Source: Larkinella terrae
Lineage (GTDB): Bacteria > Bacteroidota > Bacteroidia > Cytophagales > Spirosomataceae
NCBI RefSeq assembly: GCF_009668025.1
Contig: NZ_WJXZ01000014.1
Location: 1,521,097 to 1,585,096, forward strand
Direction of reading: 5' to 3'
Length of the DNA stretch: 64,000 nucleotides
Below the pieces are notes generated by a model. That model had not been told where the DNA came from. It saw nothing but the letters and a program-made list of their open reading frames with translations, and searched no databases. The position numbers and the translations under genes are program-made. Position 1 is the stretch's first letter. The number at the start of each line of letters is the position of its first letter. This document shows, piece after piece, positions 34,116-42,735 of this stretch.

Positions 34116-35006
34116 CTACGTTTTCACATTACCGACTACAACCATCGCCGATAAGGTCGGTGTCGGACTACCACCCCGCCGTTCAAGCGTGATGGCGAAG
34201 GCATCCGCTTTTAGGAATTTTTTGGACTGCTGCACCACCCGTACGCCGTCCCCGAAATCAAACACACCGGCATCGACCGGTTTTCCATCGACGATTGCCC
34301 AGAGCTGGTACTGCTGGGTTTCGGGAGGTCGGCTCAGGGAATCAATTTCAAGATTGACCTGACCCGTGCTGGCATTCCAGTAAATGGTGGCCAGGTTGGC
34401 GGTTGTGCTATCGGTGGCATTCAGCCGGATTACCCGGGTGCCCGGTTCTTTCAGGATGGCCAGTGTCTGATTGTCCTGGAGCTGTTTTGCGCGCAGCGTC
34501 CGAACCTCGTCACTCAACTCCTGATTGGATTCCCGGAGCGCACTGAGTGTCTGCTGACTGCCCTGCAACTGCGAGTAGAGGAAATAAGCAAATACAAGGA
34601 CAACCAGACCCAGGGAGGCTGCTACCAACCAGGTTACCCGGTAGGTTGGCCGGGAATCTATTTCGTCTTTTTCTTCTTTCGAGTAAAGGGGGAGGATGGG
34701 TCGTTCCGTCGTTTCTTCAGGGAGTGTAATTGCCGCAGCTGGTGGTTCCGGAGTTCCCTGAGCGGTTTCTGGCTCGGGATTGGTAAAGTCCAATTCTTTC
34801 AGGAGCCAAACCTTGACGTCGGCGGGTGGTTCACGGCGCAGAGTCTGGGCATACTGTTCCATGGCAGCCGACAGGGTGTCCAGCTCCGCACGGATTTCCG
34901 GGTAAATGCTCGACAAGCACTCGACTTCCCGCTTTTCCTGCGGGCTGACGGTGCCAAGCACATACTCCTCCAGTATTCCGGATTCTATGTATTCTTTCGT
35001 GTTCAT
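34116..35006 (-). CDS. Anti-sigma factor, RskA-like, membrane bound
   Basis: 296 residues. The cytoplasmic N-terminus MNTKEYIESGILEEYVLGTVSPQEKREVECL matches anti-sigma-K type proteins. One membrane segment lies at about 130-150 (WLVAASLGLVVLVFAYFLYS), followed by a coiled-coil-like stretch (ESNQELSDEVRTLRAKQLQDN) and a periplasmic RskA C-terminal domain (RLNATDSTTANLATIYWNA ... YQLWAIVDGKPVDAGVFDF). It should hold the sigma factor encoded upstream in check; the start overlaps that gene by 4 nt. The signal sensed is unknown. Confidence 0.88.
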   Translation of the reverse strand: MNTKEYIESGILEEYVLGTVSPQEKREVECLSSIYPEIRAELDTLSAAMEQYAQTLRREPPADVKVWLLKELDFTNPEPETAQGTPEPPAAAITLPEETTERPILPLYSKEEKDEIDSRPTYRVTWLVAASLGLVVLVFAYFLYSQLQGSQQTLSALRESNQELSDEVRTLRAKQLQDNQTLAILKEPGTRVIRLNATDSTTANLATIYWNASTGQVNLEIDSLSRPPETQQYQLWAIVDGKPVDAGVFDFGDGVRVVQQSKKFLKADAFAITLERRGGSPTPTLSAMVVVGNVKT

Positions 35007-35551
35007 GTGCCGAAAAGCTTCTTCAATTCCTGTAAAGCAGACCGAACCCGCGTTTTGACCGTTCCAAGAGGCAAATTGAGTTTCTCCGCTACTTCTTCGT
35101 GGGTGTAACCATTGAAGTAGACGAGGTCAATTACAATTCTCCGATCAGGATTTAGTTGATTTACTCTATCCGGTAAATCAAGCGTTTCTACCGCAGGCTG
35201 ATAGGTTTGCTGATGTTGATCAACAATATCTACGATTTCCGTGCTGTTTTGGATTGACTGACCTGAATGCCGGGTGCGGATTGCGTCAATGGCCGTATTT
35301 CGGGCAATGTTGAGCAGCCAGGTAAATAACCGCCCTTTTTGAGAATCGTACGAAGGAATATTACGCCAGATTTTAACAAAGGAATCCTGTAAGACGTCTC
35401 GAGCGGCTTCTTCTTCACGAACAACTTTTAATATTACGCCATATAAAGCAGGCGAATACTGATCATAGAGCAAGTGAAAAGCCTTTTCCTCGCGCTGTTG
35501 GAGTTTTTTGACCAGTACGTCTTCCGAAAATGGGAGGTTTGAACGCTTCAA
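35003..35551 (-). CDS. RNA polymerase sigma-70 factor, ECF subfamily
   Basis: 182 residues from a TTG at 35,551 (MKRSNLPFSEDVLVKKLQQ). The frame stays open to a TTG at 35,674, but that reading crosses the terminator of the gene upstream and a promoter box, so the later start is preferred. Region 2: FHLLYDQYSPALYGVILKVV and DVLQDSFVKIWRNIPSYDSQKGRLFTWLLNIARN. Region 4: NPDRRIVIDLVYFNGYTHEEVAEKLNLPLGTVKTRVRSAL with its helix-turn-helix. Paired with the RskA-like anti-sigma factor by a 4-nt overlap. Targets unknown. Confidence 0.92.
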   Translation of the reverse strand: MKRSNLPFSEDVLVKKLQQREEKAFHLLYDQYSPALYGVILKVVREEEAARDVLQDSFVKIWRNIPSYDSQKGRLFTWLLNIARNTAIDAIRTRHSGQSIQNSTEIVDIVDQHQQTYQPAVETLDLPDRVNQLNPDRRIVIDLVYFNGYTHEEVAEKLNLPLGTVKTRVRSALQELKKLFGT

Positions 35552-35588
35552 GGTATCCGGATAATTCAGTAACCAATATGGTCGAAGC

Positions 35589-35621
35589 CAAAAATACAAA
35601 TAAATTGATGTGAGTGAGCAA
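35589..35621 (-). promoter_or_regulatory. Promoter of the ECF sigma / anti-sigma operon
   Basis: On the minus strand TTG (35,621-35,619), 22 nt, then TATTTTTG (35,596-35,589) fit the Bacteroidota TTG / TAnnTTTG pattern. The predicted start of transcription, about 35,582, lies just upstream of the TTG start codon chosen at 35,551. Confidence 0.5.
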
Positions 35622-35650
35622 AGGGAAGCAGAATTAGCAGTTAAAAACAA

Positions 35651-35684
35651 AAAAAAGCTATTCTGTTTTCCCAAAATAGCTTTT
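35651..35684 (-). terminator. Terminator after the 89-residue exported protein gene
   Basis: AAAAAAGCTATT (35,651-35,662) and AATAGCTTTT (35,675-35,684) form a 10-bp stem ending in a T-run on the minus strand, 33 nt beyond the stop of the small gene. Confidence 0.75.
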
Positions 35685-35716
35685 CGTGCGGTTAATGATT
35701 GGTTCTGGTAATCGGA

Positions 35717-35986
35717 TTAATCGACTGGTTTTTTCGTTTTAACAGTTTTCTTCTTGACAACCATCGTTTTATTCTTCATGGCCTCGCTCGAACGCCGGGC
35801 GTTCCGGCTCGACTGCGTTCCTTTGACCAGTTTGCTTTTCAATGAATCCTCGCGGGCCGTGGGCTCACCCTGTGGAAACGACTGGGCCGACTGTTCCGGC
35901 GCGTGCGTATTGGGCGAAGGGGTCTGTGCTTTTCCCTGAATCGAAAGCCAGCACAACGTGATGGCTAAAATGGCTATTTTTTTCAT
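35717..35986 (-). CDS. Small exported basic protein
   Basis: 89 residues: a signal peptide cut near SIQGKAQ-T, then a polar, low-complexity chain ending in lysine-rich VVKKKTVKTKKPVD. Not recognised. The clear leader, good start and own terminator make it a real gene. It could be a short envelope or extracellular matrix protein. Confidence 0.65.
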   Translation of the reverse strand: MKKIAILAITLCWLSIQGKAQTPSPNTHAPEQSAQSFPQGEPTAREDSLKSKLVKGTQSSRNARRSSEAMKNKTMVVKKKTVKTKKPVD

Positions 35987-36124
35987 GGCTTTATTTTTGC
36001 GTTGAGTAGAAATTTAACCCGAAAACCGCCAAATTGTTTTAATTCTGCACTACACGAAGAGTACTTTTACGTACTATTATTTTCCTAAAAACTCCATTTA
36101 ATGCTATAGGGTGTTCGATCGTGG

Positions 36125-36157
36125 TTGCCGCAAATGGCATAAAATCCCTTATATTTG
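36125..36157 (+). promoter_or_regulatory. Promoter of lysA
   Basis: TTG (36,125-36,127), 22 nt, TATATTTG (36,150-36,157), then C: a full Bacteroidota promoter pattern 30 nt before the lysA start. Confidence 0.6.
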
Positions 36158-36186
36158 CACCTCAAATTGCGTAGAATTTTTTGCAG

Positions 36187-37443
36187 ATGCAGATCGATCA
36201 AAACCGTTACCAGATTCAGGGCGTCGATGTTCTGGAGATAGCCCGGGAGTTTGGGCTTCCGTTGTATGTGTATGATGCTGAAAAGATTATCGAAAAAATC
36301 AATACGCTTCAGGCGGCTTTTCGGGGTGTTCAGCTCAAAATAAAATACGCTGCCAAAGCCCTGACGAACGTGTCAATCCTGAAACTGATGCGCAGCCGGG
36401 GAATCGACGTGGAAGTGGTTTCGATCAACGAAATCCGGATGGCTCTGTTGGCCGGTTTTGAGCCGGGTCAGATCATGTACACCCCGAGTGGCGTGTCGTT
36501 CGGCGAGATTCAGGAAGCACTGGCGCTGGGTGTTCGGCTCAACGTCGACAGCCTGCCTCTGCTGGAGTTCATGGGGCAGACCTTCGGCAGCACCAAACCT
36601 GTCGGTATTCGCATCAACCCGCACATTGCCGAAGGCGGAAACATCAAAATTCAAACCGGCCACAAGGATTCCAAGTTTGGTATCTCGATGGAACAACGGA
36701 GCCAGATCCGCGCGGTGGTTGAACGGTACGCCATTCCGGTGGTTGGGCTACATATTCACACGGGCTCGGATTTTAAAAATGCCGACGCTTTTCTGAAAGG
36801 GGCCGAAGTGCTCTTCGAACTCGCCAATGACTACCCAAATCTGGAATTCCTCGACTTCGGCAGCGGTTTTAAAGTGGCTTATCGCGAAGGCGATCACAGC
36901 ACGGATATTGGCGAACTGGGACGGAAAGTGACGGCGGCTTTTCAGAATTTCTGTGAAAAATACGGCCGGGAAATTGATCTGTGTTTTGAACCCGGGAAGT
37001 TTCTGGTGAGCGAAAGCGGAGTACTGCTGGTGAATGTCAATATCGTAAAGGAAAATCCCTCGCGGACGTTCGTGGGCGTGGATTCGGGACTTAACCACTT
37101 GATCCGGCCGATGATGTACGACGCCTACCACGAAATCGTTAACGTTTCAAACCCGACCGCTGAAAAACAGACCTACAGTGTCGTTGGGTATATTTGCGAA
37201 ACCGATACGCTGGGTTGGGATCGTTCCCTGAACGAGGTGCGCCCGGGCGACGTACTAGCCCTCAAAAATGCCGGAGCCTACGGTTTTAGCATGAGTTCCA
37301 ATTACAATTCCCGCTTCCGGCCCGCCGAAGTGTTGGTCTACGAAGGAAAACCGTACCTGATTCGCCAGCGCGAAACCTTTGAAGACCTGATGCGGGGCCA
37401 GATTGAAGTTGATTTTGAAGAAGAAATAACCGTTAAAAAATAA
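36187..37443 (+). CDS. lysA: Diaminopimelate decarboxylase
   Basis: 418 residues from the ATG at 36,187. A TTG two codons earlier (36,181) is possible, but the ATG fits the promoter better. PLP enzyme of the alanine-racemase fold: the Schiff-base lysine is in IKYAAKALTN (about Lys57), followed by DVEVVSINEIRMAL, GLHIHTGSDF, FLDFGSGF, CFEPGKFLV (EPGR-type motif with Lys) and GAYGFSMSSNYN. It decarboxylates meso-diaminopimelate to lysine, the last step of lysine synthesis. A family B hairpin separates it from the YebC-family gene. Confidence 0.95.
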   Translation: MQIDQNRYQIQGVDVLEIAREFGLPLYVYDAEKIIEKINTLQAAFRGVQLKIKYAAKALTNVSILKLMRSRGIDVEVVSINEIRMALLAGFEPGQIMYTPSGVSFGEIQEALALGVRLNVDSLPLLEFMGQTFGSTKPVGIRINPHIAEGGNIKIQTGHKDSKFGISMEQRSQIRAVVERYAIPVVGLHIHTGSDFKNADAFLKGAEVLFELANDYPNLEFLDFGSGFKVAYREGDHSTDIGELGRKVTAAFQNFCEKYGREIDLCFEPGKFLVSESGVLLVNVNIVKENPSRTFVGVDSGLNHLIRPMMYDAYHEIVNVSNPTAEKQTYSVVGYICETDTLGWDRSLNEVRPGDVLALKNAGAYGFSMSSNYNSRFRPAEVLVYEGKPYLIRQRETFEDLMRGQIEVDFEEEITVKK

Positions 37444-37452
37444 TGATGAGTT

Positions 37453-37505
37453 ATGAATGATGAACGATGGATGCGAGCGTCAGCCGTCCATCGTTCATCA
37501 TTCAT
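37453..37505. repeat. Intergenic self-complementary word repeat, family B (copy B3)
   Basis: Perfect 19-bp arms (37,453-37,471 and 37,487-37,505) with a 15-nt loop. The outer flanks continue with AATGATGAGTT on the left and ATTCCTAATTC on the right. It occupies the whole gap between the lysA stop (37,443) and the YebC-family start (37,523). Confidence 0.8.
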
Positions 37506-37522
37506 CATTCCTAATTCAAACG

Positions 37523-38236
37523 ATGGGACGCGCGTACGAATACCGGAAAGCCAGAAAATTCAAGCGGTGGGGGATGATGGCCAAAACCTTCACCAAAATC
37601 GGAAAAGATATTGCTCTTGCCGTGAAGAGCGGAGGCCCTGACCCCACTTCAAACGGACGACTTCGGGCCGTTATTCAGAACGCCCGGGCGGCCAACATGC
37701 CGAAAGAAAACGTTGACCGGGCGATCAAACGGGCGGTTTCGAAAGAACAGGAGGACTTCAAGGAGATCACGTACGAAGGCTATGGTCCGCACGGCATTGC
37801 CATCGTGATTGAAACCGCCACGGATAACATCAACCGCACGGTGGCCAATTTGCGGAGTTACTTTACCAAATCCGGCGGGGCGCTCGGAACGTCGGGGATG
37901 CTCGACTTCATGTTCGACCGGAAAAGCGTCTTTCGGATTCCGGCCGGTAACATCGATCTGGATGAACTGGAACTGGAAATGATCGACTTTGGCGCTGACG
38001 AAATTTCGCTGGATGAAGAAGCCGAACAGATTGTCATTTACGGTGAATTTACGGCGTTTGGCGCGATCCAGAAACACCTGGAGGAAAAAGGGTATGAACT
38101 CAAACAGGCTGAATTCGAGCGTATTCCGAACGATACCAAAGAGCTGAGTGAAGAAGAATCGGCCGACTTGGAAAAACTGCTGGAGCGGATCGAGGAGGAC
38201 GAGGATGTGCTGAATGTATTCCATAACATGCGGTAA
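37523..38236 (+). CDS. YebC/PmpR family DNA-binding regulator
   Basis: 237 residues from the ATG at 37,523 (MGRAYEYRKARKFKRWGMMAKTFTKIGKDI), the usual family start. The longer reading from 37,457 would translate repeat B3. Family blocks: NMPKENVDRAIKRA, YEGYGPHGIAIVIETATDN and GGALGTSGMLDFMF. Members act as regulators or, in recent work on the family, help ribosomes through difficult sequences. The C-terminal codons ATG CGG TAA are part of a 13-bp hairpin shared with the next, convergent gene. Confidence 0.93.
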   Translation: MGRAYEYRKARKFKRWGMMAKTFTKIGKDIALAVKSGGPDPTSNGRLRAVIQNARAANMPKENVDRAIKRAVSKEQEDFKEITYEGYGPHGIAIVIETATDNINRTVANLRSYFTKSGGALGTSGMLDFMFDRKSVFRIPAGNIDLDELELEMIDFGADEISLDEEAEQIVIYGEFTAFGAIQKHLEEKGYELKQAEFERIPNDTKELSEEESADLEKLLERIEEDEDVLNVFHNMR

Positions 38237-38260
38237 TCGGATTTTCCCCGATTACCGCAT
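38228..38260. terminator. Bidirectional terminator overlapping both stop codons
   Basis: ATGCGGTAATCGG (38,228-38,240) and its complement (38,248-38,260) with a 7-nt loop. Each arm contains ATG CGG TAA, the last sense codons and stop of one of the two convergent genes, so both proteins end in Met-Arg. Confidence 0.85.
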
Positions 38261-38491
38261 ACTGTCCAATAATTGCTCGCGGGTGGGTCGCTCGTTGACG
38301 ACCTCATAATTCAGCCCTTCCAGATCCAGGGCATCCACAAAGGTGCTGTAATCTTCCCGCTCGACCTCGAACAGGCAAAGATTGTTATACGGTTCGTTAA
38401 ATAGTTCGACTTCGGTTAATTTCGCTTTCTCCTGCAGCAACCGGTATTGCCGGTTAGTTAACTCCTCTTGTCGAACGGTGAAATACCACAT
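38252..38491 (-). CDS. Conserved-looking small cytoplasmic protein
   Basis: 79 residues without leader or membrane segment (MWYFTVRQEELTNRQYRLLQEKAKLTEVELFNEPYNNLCLFEVEREDYSTFV...). It has an alternating helix/strand character and ends in a helical TREQLLDSMR. Not recognised. Codon use is normal and it shares a terminator with the YebC-family gene, which supports expression. Confidence 0.65.
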   Translation of the reverse strand: MWYFTVRQEELTNRQYRLLQEKAKLTEVELFNEPYNNLCLFEVEREDYSTFVDALDLEGLNYEVVNERPTREQLLDSMR

Positions 38492-38512
38492 ATCAGTTAG
38501 ATTAAAGAGAAA

Positions 38513-38572
38513 AGACGTGAGACACGAGACTTAGCTGCACAAAGTGCGATCTTAGTCTCGTGTCTCACGTCT
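38513..38572. repeat. Intergenic self-complementary word repeat, family D (copy D2)
   Basis: Perfect 19-bp arms (38,513-38,531 and 38,554-38,572; the arm begins AGACGTGAGACACGAG) extended by near-complementary flanks (GAGAAA / TATCTTCTC). It fills the gap between the start of the 79-residue gene and the stop of the T9SS cargo gene. Confidence 0.8.
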
Positions 38573-38592
38573 ATCTTCTCACCTCTCATTCA

Positions 38593-41475
38593 TTAATTTG
38601 CGCCGGATTCACGGAGCAATTCAACCCATCCTTTGACCACTTCAGCGGGAGCGGAGCAATTGACGCGGGCGAATTTGACGGTTACCTGATAGAGATAAAC
38701 CCCACCCGGCACATCTTTGCCCTGGTTGTTCTTGCCGTTCCATTTCAGCGACACATCGCTGCTCTGATACACTTTGACGCCCCAGCGATTGACCACCGTC
38801 AATTCGGCCGACTGCACAAACCGGGGACAGTTCATCGGCTGGAATACGTCATTTTTACCGTCGCCGTTGGGCGTAAACACGTTGGGCATATTCAGGTACG
38901 GGCAGTTGTCCTTACAAACCCGGTTCGACGCCTTACTTTCCTGGCCGCTTCGGCTGACGGCCTTGACCTCATAACAGCCCGCAAACGACGTCAGATTCTC
39001 GTGACGGTACGTCATCGTCGGTGCGTTGACGGAAGCCAGCAGCGTCGGTTCCTGGCCTTCGCAGGGGGAATAATAGATGTTGTATTTGACAATGTTGCGG
39101 TCACAGTCACCGGTCGTTGGGTTCTGCCAGGTCAGATTATTGGCGAATGTGGTCTGGTTACAGAACGATTCGGGCGTCAGCGTGGCACAATTCAGCGTAT
39201 CGACCGCCAGAATGGGCGGACACGGTTTGGTTGTATCCACCGGCATCGCGCAAATACCCTGCGAGAAATTGTTCAACTGGATCGTCGTCAGTGGTGCCGA
39301 ATATTGCCCGACGGTTTCGACCCGGTAACAATAGCTGCTATCCACCGACATGGTCACCGGTTGAACGCCATCGGCGGCATAGGTGTCGGCCCCCAGATCC
39401 GTATATACATACGTGTTGGCGGTCGTAACCGGAACAATGGCGACCAAGTTGAACGGCCCGTTCGGGCCGGTTTTGCTGCGATACACCCGGTGTTGTTTAT
39501 TATCGTTGCTCCAGGGCACATTGGCCTGCCAGCTTAACTGAACGCGTTTAAGTCCGCCCGTAGCCGTTAACCGCACCGAACTGGCATTATCCGTTACATC
39601 CAGCCGCTGAAGTTGACCCGTACCGGGATCGGTAAAGAAAAATTCGATCCGATACCGGTAGGCATTGGCCACAGTATTGAGTCCACGGTCGGTGTAAACC
39701 GTATCGGCAACGTTGGTTTGGAGGGTCGTATTGATGGCGGCAATCTGGGTAAAATCGGTGCCATTCAAACCGGTTGCCCGGAACAGGCGGTACTGGAACG
39801 GTCCGGTTCCGTCCTGCGGATTGATGCCCGGAGGGCGGGTCCAGCGAACGGTAATTACCCCTCTTGTATCGTAGGTGCTATCAACCGTAACGTGCGTAAT
39901 CAAGGGAACCTGCTGGGGTAGATTCACGCAAACCTGCTCCGAAACGGCACTTTGTCCGTTGTTCGGGCTGGGCATCATAACCACAATCCGGTAACTGTAT
40001 TGCACCCCCCGTTTGAGTCCCTGATTTTTATTGTTGTCGGTATAGGTCGTGCGGCTAATTCCGACGGTGTCAACCAACGTATAGCCTTTCGCGGCCAATT
40101 GTCCGGGCGTCGCACAAGGGTCAAAAGTCGCCTGATCACAGCCTTCCTTGCGGTAAATGGCCATTTTGGTGTTGGCGGGCAAAGCGGCCGCCCCGCAGGC
40201 GTAAGCCGCCCAGTTGAGGATAATCGCTCGACCGGCGGCATCAGCGGCCGGGCGCGCCGTCAGGTTCTGCGGTTTCGGCGCAAAGATCCGAATTCGGAAG
40301 GATTCAAGCGTGGCTAGCTGGGTCTGCCCGCTACCTCGCGGTAAATCGACGACCCGGAAAATGACATCGTAAGGCTCCCCGCGCACGTGGGCGCAATTGG
40401 TTTGCCAGCGGAATGTGCCCGTTGCCGGGGTGTTTTGGGCCGTAACCGGAGCAAACGTTGCAAAATCTCGGGCGATAATGGCCGGATTGTACACTTTGCC
40501 GTCGGGGCTGATGTTAAATGGGCCACCAAATGCTGACAGTTCCACCCGGTTTCCGTCGGGGTCCGTAGCGGTGATGTTCTGCTGAATCAAGGTTCCGGCC
40601 TCCACACAAATATCGTCGGGAACCACAATCGCCGGGCGTTTATTGGGCGAGGCCGTGACGATAATCTGCATATCGCGGATGATTTCCCCGATTTTCACCC
40701 CGTCGCGCCACTCTTCCACGATAAAAGCAATATTATACTGCCCCTGTTCAGCGGGAGCATCCCAACACACATCACCGGTTATCGCATTGACAGTTAGGGT
40801 GGCCGGACCGGTTCCGGCCTCGTTCACTCGGTTGACGCCAATCAGGGTTGGATCAGAATAACCCGCTACTGATTTCAGCGTACAGTTGCCCTGCTCATCG
40901 GCAATTTTTCCGGAAGGAACATAGAGCCGGTACGCCAAACTATCGCCGTCGGCGTCGTAAGCCGCCGGGTTGTGGCACCATTTCTGACCCACGCGGGCCG
41001 AATCCAATGGCGGATTTAATAAAACCGGGGTACTGTTCAAACCAAGTGCCGCGTTGACCACAATTGTCGTCTGGAGCTGAAAACTGGTTTGGATGGACGT
41101 CGGAATATTGCGAACGTTCTCGTTCCGGTTGGTAATCGTACAGGTGATCCGATAAATTCCGGGGCCGGGATAGGTATAAGTTGCGACGTACGTATTGGCC
41201 GTCGTCGCCCGGTTGATCACAATCCGGCTGGCTCGTTTGACTGCGACGGCGGGTCCGATACCGAAACAGAAGTACGACGGGTCCTGCTGATCACTGGCAG
41301 TTTTTCCCCCAATTTCATCGTGATAGGTTGTCATCGTGACCTCGTAAGTCAGTGAGGTATTCGAAATCCGACGAGTGGTAATTTCACCCGCCCGCAAGTG
41401 CGTTGCCTGCGTTTCTGTAATTGCCAGCAATCCAAAAAGCAAAGCCCACAGTGATGTGAGGAAATATGTTTTCAT
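38593..41475 (-). CDS. T9SS type B sorting-domain protein (gliding motility-associated C-terminal domain)
   Basis: 960 residues. The signal peptide ends near ITETQA-T. The N-terminal region carries a HLRAGEITTRRISNTSLTYEVTMTTYHDE motif, common at the start of large Bacteroidota surface proteins. The middle contains several fibronectin-like domains. The C-terminal 90 residues are the CHU_C/type B sorting domain (YLNMPNVFTPNGDGKNDVF, VVNRWGVKVYQSS, WNGKNNQGKDVPGGVYLYQV, then KGWVELLRE), which directs export through the type IX system and surface anchoring. Probably an adhesin-like or matrix protein. A PorQ gene is present 10 kb away in the same window. Confidence 0.92.
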   Translation of the reverse strand: MKTYFLTSLWALLFGLLAITETQATHLRAGEITTRRISNTSLTYEVTMTTYHDEIGGKTASDQQDPSYFCFGIGPAVAVKRASRIVINRATTANTYVATYTYPGPGIYRITCTITNRNENVRNIPTSIQTSFQLQTTIVVNAALGLNSTPVLLNPPLDSARVGQKWCHNPAAYDADGDSLAYRLYVPSGKIADEQGNCTLKSVAGYSDPTLIGVNRVNEAGTGPATLTVNAITGDVCWDAPAEQGQYNIAFIVEEWRDGVKIGEIIRDMQIIVTASPNKRPAIVVPDDICVEAGTLIQQNITATDPDGNRVELSAFGGPFNISPDGKVYNPAIIARDFATFAPVTAQNTPATGTFRWQTNCAHVRGEPYDVIFRVVDLPRGSGQTQLATLESFRIRIFAPKPQNLTARPAADAAGRAIILNWAAYACGAAALPANTKMAIYRKEGCDQATFDPCATPGQLAAKGYTLVDTVGISRTTYTDNNKNQGLKRGVQYSYRIVVMMPSPNNGQSAVSEQVCVNLPQQVPLITHVTVDSTYDTRGVITVRWTRPPGINPQDGTGPFQYRLFRATGLNGTDFTQIAAINTTLQTNVADTVYTDRGLNTVANAYRYRIEFFFTDPGTGQLQRLDVTDNASSVRLTATGGLKRVQLSWQANVPWSNDNKQHRVYRSKTGPNGPFNLVAIVPVTTANTYVYTDLGADTYAADGVQPVTMSVDSSYCYRVETVGQYSAPLTTIQLNNFSQGICAMPVDTTKPCPPILAVDTLNCATLTPESFCNQTTFANNLTWQNPTTGDCDRNIVKYNIYYSPCEGQEPTLLASVNAPTMTYRHENLTSFAGCYEVKAVSRSGQESKASNRVCKDNCPYLNMPNVFTPNGDGKNDVFQPMNCPRFVQSAELTVVNRWGVKVYQSSDVSLKWNGKNNQGKDVPGGVYLYQVTVKFARVNCSAPAEVVKGWVELLRESGAN

Positions 41476-41643
41476 AACCGATTAAATGCTATACCTACAA
41501 GAACGTACAATTGCTTAGGTTGTGTATACGGTTTTCGGCCGACGGAGACAATAATAGCAATAAAGTTTGGGAGTTCAGGCGTTTAGTAAACTCAGAATTC
41601 CGGGATTTGTAAGTCACGGAAACCGGTTCTGCTTTTTTAAATC

Positions 41644-42648
41644 CTAGATTTTATAAAAGCCCTTCTGATTAAACAGCGTTTTCCAGAAAAACCGCAGGAA
41701 AATACCGACCTGCCGGGCAAATTCCCGCTGGTTGGCCAACTCCGAAAACGGGTTTTGCAACTTTAGCAGATTGACGGCAATTTTCCAGCCGAAAATAATG
41801 GGAATCAAGGTCAGATAATGGACGATCAGCACCAGATACGCGCCTGCGCCATATTGTTTCCGGACCCACAGCAGGTTTGAAACGTGCATCTGCGGTTTAA
41901 AACGATTGATATGCGTCACTTTGCGCTCCTGGTAGTCGGTGCTGCTGCCGTATTCCAGGTGAACGTAGAACGCATCGCGGAGAAGCAGGATTTTGCCCTG
42001 TTTACCCAGTCGCCAGCACCACTCCACGTCTTCGGCGTACATAAAAAAGTTTTCATCCAGGCCACCGGCCTTCTGAATGGTTTCCCGGCGCGTCATGATA
42101 AACGACCCGATGAGCCAGTCGACTTCATTCGGATCGGAATAGTGATTGTCGGGCAACAACCTGTGGAGCAGGCGCTTGAAAAAACCGGAACCGGGTACGA
42201 TGTAGAAATACCGGCGGAGTTGCGAAAAACCGTCGTAGGCTTCGGTATGTACTTTTCCTTCCCGTGTAAGCTGCATGGGCCCCACCGCAGCTACTTCCGA
42301 CCGGCTATCCAGCACATCGGCACAGCGTTTCAGCACATTGTCGACGAGTAAGGTATCGGAGTTGAGTAACAAAACCAGACGGCCCGTGGATTCGGCAATT
42401 CCGCGGTTATTGGCGCGCGAAAAACCGGAATTGTAGCCCATCTCGATCCAGCGCGTTTGGGGGAAAGCGTTCAAAACCGCCGATTGCCCGCTCGGATCGG
42501 GATCATTATTGACGACCAGTACCTCGTAAGTCAGACCCGATGTGTAGTTGGAAACCGAATGAAGACAATCGATGATCAGGAGGGGAGTTTTGTAATTGAC
42601 GAGAATAATGGAGAGATCGGGATTCCTGAGTGCTTGCTGCATAAGCAC
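41644..42648 (-). CDS. Glycosyltransferase family 2
   Basis: 334 residues. GT-A fold: LSIILVNYKTPLLIIDCLHS, the nucleotide-sugar site with VVNNDPDPSG and NRGIAESTGRLVLLLNSDT (DxD-type motif as NSDT), then DWLIGSFIMTRRETIQKAGGLDENFFMYAEDVEWCWRL. Hydrophobic C-terminal segments (GAYLVLIVHYLTLIPIIFGW) suggest membrane association. This type usually adds rhamnose or similar sugars to surface polysaccharides. Acceptor not readable. The next gene on the strand is 85 nt upstream, with a family A repeat between. Confidence 0.88.
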   Translation of the reverse strand: MLMQQALRNPDLSIILVNYKTPLLIIDCLHSVSNYTSGLTYEVLVVNNDPDPSGQSAVLNAFPQTRWIEMGYNSGFSRANNRGIAESTGRLVLLLNSDTLLVDNVLKRCADVLDSRSEVAAVGPMQLTREGKVHTEAYDGFSQLRRYFYIVPGSGFFKRLLHRLLPDNHYSDPNEVDWLIGSFIMTRRETIQKAGGLDENFFMYAEDVEWCWRLGKQGKILLLRDAFYVHLEYGSSTDYQERKVTHINRFKPQMHVSNLLWVRKQYGAGAYLVLIVHYLTLIPIIFGWKIAVNLLKLQNPFSELANQREFARQVGIFLRFFWKTLFNQKGFYKI

Positions 42649-42654
42649 AAATTA

Positions 42655-42735
42655 AAATGAATAATGAATAATGAACAATGAATAATGTACCGACCGGCCC
42701 TTCATTGTTCATTATTCATTGTTCATTATTCATTT
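42655..42735. repeat. Intergenic self-complementary word repeat, family A (copy A3)
   Basis: Two facing blocks (42,655-42,688 and 42,701-42,735) of a 7-base tandem word AATGAAY. Each block has four to five copies, T and C alternating out of phase between blocks, so pairing is near perfect in more than one register. Its right arm includes the stop codon of the ATP-grasp gene, and the left arm ends 6 nt from the glycosyltransferase ATG. It therefore fills the whole gap. Confidence 0.85.

Noticed and set aside
37457-37522. Upstream start for the YebC-family gene
   Set aside because: It would translate the family B hairpin; the conserved protein start is MGRAYEYRK at 37,523.
42655-42735. CRISPR-like tandem repeat
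   Set aside because: The 7-base words are contiguous without unique spacers and no cas gene is present.
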